Positions 17,344-25,972 of a stretch of 64,000 bases of DNA are shown in pieces (position 1 is the stretch's first letter; the number at the start of each line of letters is the position of its first letter). The DNA comes from an uncultured Sulfitobacter sp. GTDB lineage: Bacteria > Pseudomonadota > Alphaproteobacteria > Rhodobacterales > Rhodobacteraceae. The stretch covers positions 558,001 through 622,000 of the forward strand of contig CANLOQ010000003.1 in the NCBI GenBank assembly GCA_947492925.1, read 5' to 3'. A model generated the notes under the pieces. The model saw only the letters and a list, made by a program, of their open reading frames with translations. It ran no database searches and was not told the DNA's origin. The translations under genes were made by a program, and so were the position numbers.

Positions 17344-17874
17344 TCAGTCCGCCTTGCGCTTTGCGGACCTGCCGTGCTCGCGCATCTTGGCGAATTCCTC
17401 GGCATCCAGCGTGCCGTTTTCATCGCTGTCCAGCCGCTCAAACAGACGCGCCGGATCACGCCGTGCTGTCATCTCTTCCAGCGACAGACGGCCATCACCG
17501 TCCGCATCCATACGCTTGAGCATGCGCGCGCCCCGCTGTTTGCCACGCTCGGCACCCGCCGCCTCCAGCTCCTGCGCGTTCAGCGTGCCGCTGCCGTCGG
17601 TATCGTAGCGCTCCAGCATCCGGGCAGCGCGCATGCCGCCCCGCTGGGCCTGCACCTCCTGCGGGGTCAGATATCCGTCCCCGTCCACATCCGCCTTTGC
17701 AAACCGCGCGGCAGCATGGGCGCGCAGCTCTTGCGGGGTGACCGCGCCGTCACCGTTGGCGTCAATCTGCTCAAAGCGCTGGCCCGCACGGTCCGATTTT
17801 GCGTCCGCCGCCGCAGCACCCACCGCGATCAACCCCGCCAGAAGCGCCGTCTTCAGAATGGTTCCGTTCAACAT
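17344..17874 (-). CDS. Secreted EF-hand calcium-binding protein
   Basis: This 176-residue protein has a signal peptide (about 1-25, ending AAADA) and then five EF-hand-type loops: DANGDGAVTPQE, DVDGDGYLTPQE, DTDGSGTLNAQE, DADGDGRLSLEE and DSDENGTLDAEE. The canonical D-x-D-x-D/S-G pattern is well kept in four, while the last has E-N in the middle. The ATG at 17874 has AAGGAGA at good spacing. It is probably a periplasmic calcium-binding protein and the first gene of the transcript that continues into the ECF sigma cluster. Confidence 0.9.
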   Translation of the reverse strand: MLNGTILKTALLAGLIAVGAAAADAKSDRAGQRFEQIDANGDGAVTPQELRAHAAARFAKADVDGDGYLTPQEVQAQRGGMRAARMLERYDTDGSGTLNAQELEAAGAERGKQRGARMLKRMDADGDGRLSLEEMTARRDPARLFERLDSDENGTLDAEEFAKMREHGRSAKRKAD

Positions 17875-18066
17875 GTCGTTCTCCTTGCCTGATGTCATCG
17901 GCCCCTTTTTCGGGCCGCATGATCCTCAAACGGGCCAGCCCGCACATTCCGTCGCAGAAAAGTGCCCGCAGCGGCAAAAATTTGCGACATCGCGCCGCAA
18001 ACCCCATGTCTGCCCTTCCATTTCACGCCCCACAGGCGCAAAGAAAGGGCACAGACAGGATGCACC

Positions 18067-18486
18067 ATGACCAGACACGCTGAAATCACGGACACGGCCA
18101 CCCCCGCCGAAACCCTTGCACAGGAACGCCCGCTGGGCGCATCCGTGCTGCGCGGCTGGCGGCGCAAATGTCCGCGCTGCGGTTCCGGGCCGATCCTCAA
18201 GGGATACCTGAAAGTCGCTGATGACTGCACCGTCTGCCGGCAGGAACTGCACCACCACCGCGCCGACGACGGGCCAGCCTATCTGACAATTCTTTTCGTC
18301 GGGCACCTGATGGCACCGCTGCTGCACTGGGTCTATGTGACGTGGCGGCCCGAACCGCTGACATTGTTTACGATTTTTGCGGTTGGATGTGTCGGCCTAT
18401 CCCTCTACCTTCTGCCCAGACTGAAGGGGGCCATGATCGGCTTTCAATGGGCCAAGGGCATGGGCGGTTTCGGCAACACCGCCTGA
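18067..18486 (+). CDS. DUF983 family membrane protein
   Basis: This 139-residue protein carries a zinc-ribbon-like pair of CxxC motifs (CPRCGSG and CTVC, about 36-60), followed by two hydrophobic segments (about 72-90 and 99-118) and a short tail. That is the DUF983 family, often found near cytochrome oxidase genes in alphaproteobacteria, but with no settled function. The ATG at 18067 has AGGA 6 bases ahead. The 38-base gap to the next gene suggests cotranscription with the Nudix gene. It is divergent from the EF-hand gene. Confidence 0.85.
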   Translation: MTRHAEITDTATPAETLAQERPLGASVLRGWRRKCPRCGSGPILKGYLKVADDCTVCRQELHHHRADDGPAYLTILFVGHLMAPLLHWVYVTWRPEPLTLFTIFAVGCVGLSLYLLPRLKGAMIGFQWAKGMGGFGNTA

Positions 18487-18524
18487 CAGACGCCACCGGC
18501 CCCGCCTGACAGGCAGGAGCACGC

Positions 18525-19223
18525 ATGACAGCCATCGACAAAACCCAGATCCGCAACGCCGCCACCGTGATTGTGCTGCGCGACCGCATGACCGCGCCGC
18601 GTATTCTGATGGGCCAGCGCGGGGCCAAGGCCGTGTTCATGCCGAACAAATTCGTGTTTCCCGGCGGCGCTGTCGATGCAGGTGATGCGGATATCCCGCT
18701 GGCCTCCCCCGTGCCCGCCCCCTGCGCCGCGCGCCTGACCGAAGACGCGGACCCCACGCTCGCCCATGCCATCGCCGTGGCCGCCGTGCGCGAATTATGG
18801 GAGGAAACGGGCCTCATCCTCGGCACCCCCGGCACATGGGACAGCCCCCCGCCGCCCGATTGGGAAACCTTCGCTGCCACCGGGCACGTGCCCCATGCCG
18901 CCCCGCTGCAATTCCACTTTCGCGCCCTGACACCGCCGGGCCGTCCTCGCCGCTTTGACGCACGGTTCTTTCTGGTCGACGCCGATGACATCGCCAGCGA
19001 TCTCGATGATTTCGACGCCGCCTGCGACGAACTCAGCCACCTGCAATGGATCCCCCTGACCGAGGCACGCGCGTTCGACATGCCCTTCATCACCGAAGTG
19101 GTGCTGGCAGAGGTCGAAGCCCGCGCCACGGACCGCACCCCGCCCGAAAGCGTTCCGTTCTTCAAGAACAACGACGAAGAAAGCCTTTTCCTGCGCCTGC
19201 GCGGCCACCCGATGCCAGACTGA
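18525..19223 (+). CDS. Nudix hydrolase family protein
   Basis: This 232-residue protein contains the core of a Nudix box, AVRELWEETGLIL (about 87-99), that is RExxEExGL. The conserved upstream glycine part (FVFPGGAVDAGD, about 43-54) is separated from it by an insertion, as in the long-form Nudix proteins related to NUDT19. Family members hydrolyse nucleoside diphosphate-linked compounds such as coenzyme A or dNTPs; the substrate is unknown here. A good GGAG site precedes the ATG. Confidence 0.87.
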   Translation: MTAIDKTQIRNAATVIVLRDRMTAPRILMGQRGAKAVFMPNKFVFPGGAVDAGDADIPLASPVPAPCAARLTEDADPTLAHAIAVAAVRELWEETGLILGTPGTWDSPPPPDWETFAATGHVPHAAPLQFHFRALTPPGRPRRFDARFFLVDADDIASDLDDFDAACDELSHLQWIPLTEARAFDMPFITEVVLAEVEARATDRTPPESVPFFKNNDEESLFLRLRGHPMPD

Positions 19224-19259
19224 TCCAGCCGCAGCGGCAAAGACCATCACAGACAAAAA

Positions 19260-19284
19260 AGGCCCGATCGCGCAGACCGGGCCT
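19260..19284. terminator. Bidirectional terminator, Nudix gene / purine permease
   Basis: A 7-bp perfect stem, AGGCCCG with CGGGCCT, and a GC-rich loop. It is followed by CTTTCTT on the plus strand and TTTTTTG on the minus strand. It lies between two convergent genes and can stop both. Confidence 0.85.
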
Positions 19285-19310
19285 CTTTCTTCTGGCTGAT
19301 GGCCGCGCAA

Positions 19311-20744
19311 TCACTTGCCGGGCAAAGACCCGCTGCCATGCCCAGACATGCCGCCGGACACCTCTTCGGTGGCCTCCCCGGTCAGTTCTTCGGGCAGGAT
19401 CAGGTTCAGCACAATCGCGATAATCGCCGCTGGCAACAGCCCCGATGTCATCAGGATGCGCAGCGTATCGGGCAGGTATTGCACCGCTTTGGGATCAAGC
19501 TGCAAACCCAGCCCCACGGACAGCGCAATCGCAAAGATCACCATGTTGCGCCGGTTCCAGTTCACGTCCGACAGCATCGAAATACCCGCCGCCACGACCA
19601 TCCCGAACATCACGATCACACCGCCGCCCAGCACTTCGATAGGGATGGTGCGGATCACCGCGCCCACCTTCGGGATCAACCCGCAGACAATCAGGAACAA
19701 CGCGCCAATCGTCACCACATGGCGGCTCATCACGCCGGTCATGGCAATCAGGCCCACATTCTGGCTAAAGCTCGTGTTCGGAAACCCGCCAAAGATACCG
19801 GCCACAGCCGTGCCAACACCGTCGGCATAGGTCGCCCCGGTGATTTCCTTGTCCGTCGCCTCGCGCCCTGCACCGCCCTTGGTGATGCCCGACACATCGC
19901 CCACAGTCTCGACCGCCGACACAAACGCCATCAGGCAAAAGCCCACAATCGCCGCCACGCTGATCTCAAACCCGTATTTGAACGGCATCGGGAAAGCGAT
20001 GGGTGCTGCACGACCCCAGCTTGTCGCAATGCCTTCCACGGTGACCATGCCCATCGCCATCGCATAGAAATACCCCACGATGATCCCGATCACGACCGCC
20101 GACACCGCCAGCATGCCACGCGCGTAGAACTTCAGCCCCAGTGTCACAAAGATCACGACCAGCGCGGCTGACCAGTTCAACAGGCTGCCGTATTCCGGCT
20201 TGTCAATCGCGGGCACGCCACCAGCGGCGTATTGTATGCCCACCTTGACCAGCGCCAGACCGATCATCGTGACAACCAGACCCGTCACCAAGGGCGGCAG
20301 GGCAAACCTGATCTTGCCGATAAACGTCGCGATCAACGTGTGGAACAATCCCCCGATCAGCACACCGCCAAACAGCGCGGGCAGCGCCTCGACCCCCTTG
20401 CCCGCCACCAGCGGGATCATGATCGGGATAAACGCAAAGCTGGTGCCCTGCACAATCGGCAATCTGGCCCCCACCGGACCCAGCCCGATGGTCTGGAACA
20501 ATGTCGCAATGCCCGCAAACAGCATCGACATCTGGATCAAATAGGTCATGTCCGGAAAACCCTGCGCGCCTGCGTCAGAGCCGAACCCGAAACCGGCGGC
20601 CCCGGCAATGATGATCGCGGGCGTGACGTTTGAGACGAACATCGCCAAAACGTGCTGGATGCCCAGCGGCACGGCGCGGTGCAGGCTGGGTGTGTAGTTC
20701 GGATCCCGAAGCTGCTCCGGTGTTCCGATAGATGTATCGGCCAT
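19311..20744 (-). CDS. NCS2 nucleobase:cation symporter (xanthine/uracil permease family)
   Basis: This 477-residue integral membrane protein has about 12-14 hydrophobic segments and the NCS2 features PLGIQHVLAMFVSNVTPA near the start and QNVGLIAMTGVMSRHVV in the middle (about 330). It imports a purine or pyrimidine base with H+ or Na+. Its place directly before the allantoinase-OHCU decarboxylase gene, in an island with PuuD and HIU hydrolase, points to xanthine or urate as substrate (inference). The start ATG has GGGGAGAA upstream. Confidence 0.92.
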   Translation of the reverse strand: MADTSIGTPEQLRDPNYTPSLHRAVPLGIQHVLAMFVSNVTPAIIIAGAAGFGFGSDAGAQGFPDMTYLIQMSMLFAGIATLFQTIGLGPVGARLPIVQGTSFAFIPIMIPLVAGKGVEALPALFGGVLIGGLFHTLIATFIGKIRFALPPLVTGLVVTMIGLALVKVGIQYAAGGVPAIDKPEYGSLLNWSAALVVIFVTLGLKFYARGMLAVSAVVIGIIVGYFYAMAMGMVTVEGIATSWGRAAPIAFPMPFKYGFEISVAAIVGFCLMAFVSAVETVGDVSGITKGGAGREATDKEITGATYADGVGTAVAGIFGGFPNTSFSQNVGLIAMTGVMSRHVVTIGALFLIVCGLIPKVGAVIRTIPIEVLGGGVIVMFGMVVAAGISMLSDVNWNRRNMVIFAIALSVGLGLQLDPKAVQYLPDTLRILMTSGLLPAAIIAIVLNLILPEELTGEATEEVSGGMSGHGSGSLPGK

Positions 20745-20807
20745 GGTTGGTGTTCTCCCCTAAGATGTCCCATGCGGCCCTTTGTGGTCCGCTTTTCTAT
20801 CAACGGT

Positions 20808-22220
20808 CTATGCCGCGAATTTCTGTTGCAACCGCAGCGCCGCAATCCGCTCCACCTGCCTGCAGGCTTCTTCAAATTCCGTGTCCCGGTCATTTTCTAT
20901 GCGGCGGTCAAAAGCGGCCATGATGCTGGCCTTGGTGTGGTCCCCCACCGCAATGATGAAGGGGAAGCCGTGTTTTGCCACATACCGCGCGTTCAGGTCC
21001 TCAAACGTGGCCCGCTCTGCTTCGGTCAGCAGGTCAAGCCCCGCGCCCGCCTGCTCGGCCGTGCTGTCTGCCGTCAGCTTGCCCGCCGCCGCCAGCTTGC
21101 CCGCCAGATCAGGGTGCGCGCGCAGCACGTCCAGCCGCTGCGCCTCGCTCGCCGTGCGAAACACCCGCGCCAGCGCCTGATGCACGCCTTGGGCGCAATC
21201 ATCCGTCGGGCCCAGCTCCAGCCCGTGCGCCCCTTCCGCAATCCACGGACTGTGCTCGAAAATCCCGCCAAAGGCGTCAACGAACGCCTCCCGCGACATC
21301 TCCGACGGACGCTCCTGTGCCTGCGGTGGATGCAGCCTGGCCCAATGCTCCGCAATCTCCAGCCGCGTGGCAAACCACACGCCGGCGTGGCCCTGCATAT
21401 GCTCGATCACCCGCCGCAAGGCCGCCGCGCGCCCCGGACGCCCGATCAACCGGCAGTGCAGGCCAATCGACAGCATCTTCGGCGCGCCCTCCACGCCCTC
21501 TTGGTAGAGCACGTCAAAACTGTCCTTCAGGTAGCTTTCGAACTGATCTCCGTTGGTGAACCCCGCCTGAATGGCAAAGCGCATGTCGTTGCAATCCATC
21601 GTATAGGGCACGATCAACTGGTCACGCCCAGCAATGCGCATCCAATAGGGCAGATCATCCGCATAACTGTCCGCCACATAGGCAAACTGCCCCGTCTCCG
21701 CCGCCAGCCGCACCGTGTTCATCGAACACCGCCCCGTATACCAGCCACGCGGCGGCGTGCCGGTCACCTCGGTGTGCAGCCGGATCGCTTCCGCAATCTG
21801 CACGCGCTCCTCGTCCTCGGCCATGTCCTTGTGTTCGATCCATTTCAGCCCGTGGCTGGCGATTTCCCAGCCCGCAGACCGCATCGCCGCCACCTGCTCG
21901 GGCGCACGCGCCAGCGCCGTCGCCACACCGTAAACCGTTACCGGCAGATCCCGCAGCATCCGGTGCACGCGCCAGAACCCGGCGCGCGACCCGTATTCAT
22001 AAAGGGTTTCCATGTTCCAGTGCCGCTGCCCCGGCCAAGGGGCCGCACCGGTGATCTCCGACAGGAACGCCTCCGATGCCGCATCCCCGTGCAGCACGTT
22101 GTTCTCGCCGCCCTCTTCGTAATTCAGCACGATCTGTACGGCGATCTTTGCATCATCGGGCCAGCCGGCATGCGGCGGCATCGCCCCATAGCCGGTCATA
22201 TCGCGCGGATAACGTGTCAC
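20808..22220 (-). CDS. puuE: PuuE-type allantoinase fused to OHCU decarboxylase
   Basis: This 470-residue protein joins two enzymes of urate breakdown. Residues 1 to about 300 form a metal-independent, NodB-like polysaccharide-deacetylase-fold allantoinase (MTRYPRDMTGYG, NYEEGGENNVLHGD, GWYTGRCSMNTVR). Residues from about 305 to 470 are an OHCU decarboxylase domain (FGGIFEHSPWIAE, RAHPDLAGKLA, LNARYVAKHGFPFIIAVGDHTK). It would turn OHCU into S-allantoin and open allantoin to allantoate. The start is GTG. This fusion is known in alphaproteobacteria. It is probably in an operon with the downstream permease. Confidence 0.95.
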   Translation of the reverse strand: MTRYPRDMTGYGAMPPHAGWPDDAKIAVQIVLNYEEGGENNVLHGDAASEAFLSEITGAAPWPGQRHWNMETLYEYGSRAGFWRVHRMLRDLPVTVYGVATALARAPEQVAAMRSAGWEIASHGLKWIEHKDMAEDEERVQIAEAIRLHTEVTGTPPRGWYTGRCSMNTVRLAAETGQFAYVADSYADDLPYWMRIAGRDQLIVPYTMDCNDMRFAIQAGFTNGDQFESYLKDSFDVLYQEGVEGAPKMLSIGLHCRLIGRPGRAAALRRVIEHMQGHAGVWFATRLEIAEHWARLHPPQAQERPSEMSREAFVDAFGGIFEHSPWIAEGAHGLELGPTDDCAQGVHQALARVFRTASEAQRLDVLRAHPDLAGKLAAAGKLTADSTAEQAGAGLDLLTEAERATFEDLNARYVAKHGFPFIIAVGDHTKASIMAAFDRRIENDRDTEFEEACRQVERIAALRLQQKFAA

Positions 22221-22371
22221 AGATATACCCCCTTTTTCCCCGATCCGGGTCTAAACCAAAACAATCTTATCCGTTTTCAAAAAAAACACGAAAGACCATA
22301 TCGCGCAGGCCCTTTGCTGGACCTCTCCGGCGCAGGCTATACACTTCCGACCAACAGCCAAGGGGGCAAAC

Positions 22372-22725
22372 ATGACCGGATTTCTGACAACCCACGTGCT
22401 TGATACCGCGCGTGGATGCCCCGCAAGTGGCCTGAAGATTGAACTTTTCCGCCTTGAGGGCGACACCCGCACCCATCTCAAGACGCTCACAACCAACGAT
22501 GACGGCCGCACCGATGAACAAATCCTGCCCGCCGATGCCTTCGAAACGGGCACCTATGAACTGATCTTTCACGCCGGTGCCTACCTCGACGCCTGCGGCA
22601 CCCCGCCCGAAGACCCCCGCTTTCTCGATGTGATCCCGATACGTTTCGGCATGTCAGAGGCGTCGCATTACCACGTGCCGCTGTTGCTCTCACCCTTCGG
22701 CTATTCCACCTATCGGGGCAGTTAG
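22372..22725 (+). CDS. uraH: 5-hydroxyisourate hydrolase (transthyretin-like)
   Basis: A 117-residue transthyretin-related protein that hydrolyses 5-hydroxyisourate to OHCU, the step before the decarboxylase. The family marks are the N-terminal [12 protein letters not shown] and the C-terminal YRGS, with [15 protein letters not shown] before it. Length is typical for the cytoplasmic enzyme without signal peptide. It is divergent from the allantoinase fusion gene (151-base gap) and its stop codon lies against the end of the convergent LysR gene. Confidence 0.96.
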   Translation: MTGFLTTHVLDTARGCPASGLKIELFRLEGDTRTHLKTLTTNDDGRTDEQILPADAFETGTYELIFHAGAYLDACGTPPEDPRFLDVIPIRFGMSEASHYHVPLLLSPFGYSTYRGS

Positions 22726-22726
22726 A

Positions 22727-23641
22727 TCACATCGCCGCTTCGCGGATCACACTCCCAATCCGTTCAATCACGAACTCCATAAACAACCGTGTCTTGGGGT
22801 CCTGCTGCTTGCGATGGGTGAACAGACAGGCCATCTGCACCGGTTCGGGCGGGGTCTCAAGCGCCACCGGCACCAGCCGTCCCGCCGCGATATGCTCTGC
22901 CACCTCGAACGCGGGCTTCATCGCAATTCCCTGCCCGGCCAGCGCCCAGTCGGTCAGCACATCCCCGTCATCGCATTCAAAGCGCCCTGATACCTTGAAC
23001 CGCTTCGGCCCGTCTTCTGTCAGCAATGGCCATTTGAACTCTGTCGCGCCGGGAAAGCGCAGGATCAGGCAGTCGTGCCCGTCCGCAACCAGCGCCGCCC
23101 CCGATGCCGGATTGCCCCGCCGCGCGATATAGGAAGGGGCCGCAACCAGCACCCGCGCCACATCCGCAATCTTGCGAATACGCAGCGTGCTGTCCTCGGG
23201 CCGGCCCAGAAAAAACGCCAGATCAAGCCCTTCGGTTGTCAGATCGACCTTCCGGTCGGTCAGCCGCAGCCGCACCGTCACCTCCGGGTATTGCGCCAGA
23301 AACGCGGCCACCTGCGGCGCGATCAACCGCCGCCCCACGCCCAGCGGTGCCGCCACAAACAACGATCCCTTGGGGTTTTCAGTGATGTTGACCACCTGCG
23401 CCTCGGCGCTGTCGACCGCGTCCAGCACCGCGCAGGCACCGCCATAAAACGCCTTGCCCTGTTCGGTGGGTGTCAGACTGCGCGTCGTGCGCTGAAACAA
23501 CCGCACGCTCAGATGATCCTCAAGCTGCGAAATCCGCGCCGATGTCACCGCCGGAGAGATACGCAGATCACGCCCCGCCGCCGACATGCTGCCCAATTCA
23601 TAGACCCTGACAAAGGTGCGGATGTTCTCAAGATATGACAT
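22727..23641 (-). CDS. LysR-type regulator, probable control of urate genes
   Basis: This 304-residue protein has an N-terminal helix-turn-helix (MSYLENIRTFVRVYELGSMSAAGRDLRISPAVTSARISQLEDHLSVRLFQRTTRSLTPTEQG) and a LysR substrate domain (LRLTDRKVDLTTEGLDLAFFLG). The ATG at 23641 gives the standard LysR length; much longer in-frame starts do not look protein-like. It is divergent from puuD across 99 bases and sits between uraH and puuD, so it probably regulates the island in response to a purine intermediate. That role is inference from position. Confidence 0.9.
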   Translation of the reverse strand: MSYLENIRTFVRVYELGSMSAAGRDLRISPAVTSARISQLEDHLSVRLFQRTTRSLTPTEQGKAFYGGACAVLDAVDSAEAQVVNITENPKGSLFVAAPLGVGRRLIAPQVAAFLAQYPEVTVRLRLTDRKVDLTTEGLDLAFFLGRPEDSTLRIRKIADVARVLVAAPSYIARRGNPASGAALVADGHDCLILRFPGATEFKWPLLTEDGPKRFKVSGRFECDDGDVLTDWALAGQGIAMKPAFEVAEHIAAGRLVPVALETPPEPVQMACLFTHRKQQDPKTRLFMEFVIERIGSVIREAAM

Positions 23642-23740
23642 TGTTCCGAAATTTTTGAGGGTGCTTGGTCTTTTCCGGCAATAGCAGAATAATACCCCTG
23701 CGCCTAGTCTGACGCGGGCGCGATTCTGAGGAGGCTGCCG

Positions 23741-24976
23741 ATGTACGACTTTGCCGTGATCTGGGACTGGATCGCCTTTTCCGTCCGCTGGCTGCACGTC
23801 ATCACCGCAATGGCGTGGATTGGCGCGTCGTTCTATTTCATCGCGCTTGATCTGATGCTGAAACCGGCCCCCGACATGCCCGAAGGCGCGTCCGGCGAGG
23901 AATGGGAAGTCCACGGCGGCGGCTTTTACCATACCACCAAATTCATGGTGGCCCCGGCACGGATGCCCGAACACCTGACATGGCACAAATGGCAAAGCTA
24001 CTGGACGTGGCTGTCTGGCGCGGCCCTGCTGGCCATCGTCTACTGGGTGGGCGGTGAATTGTACCTGCTCGACCCGACCAAGGCTGATCTGTCGCTCTGG
24101 CAGGGCATCGTGATTTCCGCCCTGTCCCTGACAATCGGCTGGATTGCCTATGACCTGATGTGCAAATCGAAACTCAAGGACCACCCCACCGCGTTGATGC
24201 TGCTGCTCTTTGCGATCCTTGTGGTGATGTCATGGGGCTACAACCAGATCTTCACGGGCCGCGCCGCACTGCTGCATCTCGGCGCCTTCACCGCCACGAT
24301 CATGACCGCCAATGTGTTTTTCCAGATCATGCCGAACCAGCGCATCGTCGTGGCCGATCTCAAGGCAGGCCGCACGCCCGATGCCAAATACGGCAAGATT
24401 GCCAAGGTCCGCTCGACCCACAACAATTACCTGACCCTGCCGGTCATCTTTCTGATGCTGTCCAATCACTACCCGCTGGCCTTCGGCACGCAATACGCAT
24501 GGATCATCGCCAGCCTGATCTTTCTCACCGGCGTGACCATCCGTCATTATTTCAACACCATGCACAAAACCGGCAGCGGCCCGCATTGGACATGGGCGGT
24601 GACGGTCCTGCTGATGATCCTGATCGCATGGCTGTCCTCCGTCCGCCCGACCGAAACATGGGAAGACGCAGAAGCCCGCCCGCTTACCCCGCACGAAGCC
24701 CGTTTTGCCGCCGCCGACGGCTTTGATGCAGCCTATGACAGCGTGATCAGCAATTGCTCCATGTGTCACGCCCGCGAACCGGTCTGGGGCAGCATGAAAT
24801 GGGCACCCAAAGCCGTCTATCTGGAAACGCCGGGCGATGTGGCCCGCCACGCAGGCCAGATTTATCTGCAGGCAGGCATCAGCCACGCCATGCCGCCCCC
24901 CAACGCCGTCCAGATGGACGCAGAGGCCCGCGCGACAATCGTGGCATGGGTGCAGGCCGCCCGGCAGGCAAACTAG
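23741..24976 (+). CDS. puuD: Membrane urate oxidase PuuD with C-terminal cytochrome c domain
   Basis: This 411-residue protein has an eight-span-like N-terminal membrane domain (DUF989 type, FSVRWLHVITAMAWIGASFYFIALD) and a C-terminal cytochrome c domain with heme motif CSMCH at 339-343 and a methionine-containing SHAMPPPN downstream. It oxidises urate to 5-hydroxyisourate and passes electrons to the respiratory chain, replacing soluble urate oxidase (known for this family). The start has GAGGAGG upstream. With uraH and puuE it forms a complete urate-to-allantoate route. Confidence 0.95.
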   Translation: MYDFAVIWDWIAFSVRWLHVITAMAWIGASFYFIALDLMLKPAPDMPEGASGEEWEVHGGGFYHTTKFMVAPARMPEHLTWHKWQSYWTWLSGAALLAIVYWVGGELYLLDPTKADLSLWQGIVISALSLTIGWIAYDLMCKSKLKDHPTALMLLLFAILVVMSWGYNQIFTGRAALLHLGAFTATIMTANVFFQIMPNQRIVVADLKAGRTPDAKYGKIAKVRSTHNNYLTLPVIFLMLSNHYPLAFGTQYAWIIASLIFLTGVTIRHYFNTMHKTGSGPHWTWAVTVLLMILIAWLSSVRPTETWEDAEARPLTPHEARFAAADGFDAAYDSVISNCSMCHAREPVWGSMKWAPKAVYLETPGDVARHAGQIYLQAGISHAMPPPNAVQMDAEARATIVAWVQAARQAN

Positions 24977-25275
24977 GGTCCAGCCGCAGTCCCCCCACCA
25001 AACGATTGCCGCAACACGCATATATCCGCGCGCGTGCCGTACCCCGCGAAAATCCTTGAGACGCGAAAGCACTCTCTCCCGTTGCACCCACGATTGGCTC
25101 GTCCTGTCATCGCGATGTGGCTGCTTGCGTGCCTGATATGGCGGAATGACATTCCTGCGAGAGATGCCTCACCACGCCACCCGATCACGCAAAAGTAAAC
25201 GCACGGCCTGCCCTTTGTCCCTTTGCAACGCGCGCAAATCCTGAAACCCTGATCCCAACGAACAAGGACAGACCT

Positions 25276-25944
25276 ATGGAACTCAACGCCGATTTTTCCG
25301 AACGTGTCGTGGTGCATTCCGTACAGCTGGACTGGACACCCTCGCCCATGCCGGGCGTTGACCGGCGCATGCTGGACCGCATCGGCGGCGAAGTCGCCCG
25401 CGCGACATCCATCGTGCGATACGCCCCCGAAAGCACCTTCTCGGCCCACACCCACACCGGCGGTGAAGAATTTATCGTGCTCCACGGCGTGTTTCAGGAC
25501 GAACACGGGGACTACCCCGCCGGAACCTACGTGCGCAACCCGCCCACCTCCGCACATACGCCCGGCTCGGCCCCGGGCTGCACGATCTTTGTAAAACTCT
25601 GGCAGTTCGATCCCGATGATCGCACCCAGTTCCGCAAATCCATGACCGACAGCCTTGGCCCCACGTCCAACGGCGTCGCCACCGCCCTGCTGCACCGCGA
25701 CACCCGCGAAGAAGTCACCTACCACCACCTTGACCCCGGGGCGACACTGCGCTCGGCCGCGGAGGGCGGCACGGAACTTCTGGTGCTGGAAGGCACGCTG
25801 ACCGAAGGCGGTGACACGCTGGCCGCCGGGGGCTGGCTGCGCCTGCCCACTGGCCAGCCACTGCACGCAACAGCGGGTGAGGACGGCGCGAAGGTCTGGA
25901 TGAAAACCGGCCACCTGCGCCACGCCAGACCGCCCGCGGTCTAG
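25276..25944 (+). CDS. ChrR-like double-cupin protein
   Basis: This 222-residue protein has two cupin halves. The first has the metal motif [16 protein letters not shown] and [11 protein letters not shown] (about 56-101). The second resembles it ([12 protein letters not shown] ... [11 protein letters not shown]) with weaker metal motifs. It matches the cupin domain of ChrR-type anti-sigma proteins but lacks their N-terminal zinc anti-sigma domain, so a small-molecule or metal-binding enzyme or sensor is more likely than an anti-sigma. It lies 28 bases before the amine oxidase gene. A 299-base gap upstream shows no other gene. Confidence 0.8.
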   Translation: MELNADFSERVVVHSVQLDWTPSPMPGVDRRMLDRIGGEVARATSIVRYAPESTFSAHTHTGGEEFIVLHGVFQDEHGDYPAGTYVRNPPTSAHTPGSAPGCTIFVKLWQFDPDDRTQFRKSMTDSLGPTSNGVATALLHRDTREEVTYHHLDPGATLRSAAEGGTELLVLEGTLTEGGDTLAAGGWLRLPTGQPLHATAGEDGAKVWMKTGHLRHARPPAV

Positions 25945-25972
25945 GCGCTGCGCAGCGGCGGACCTTCCTGAC

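Noticed and set aside
17875-18066. An ECF-type promoter (GGAAT ... CGTT) ahead of the EF-hand gene
   Set aside because: Spacing between the boxes is 13 bases, too short for usual ECF promoters, so no promoter is called.
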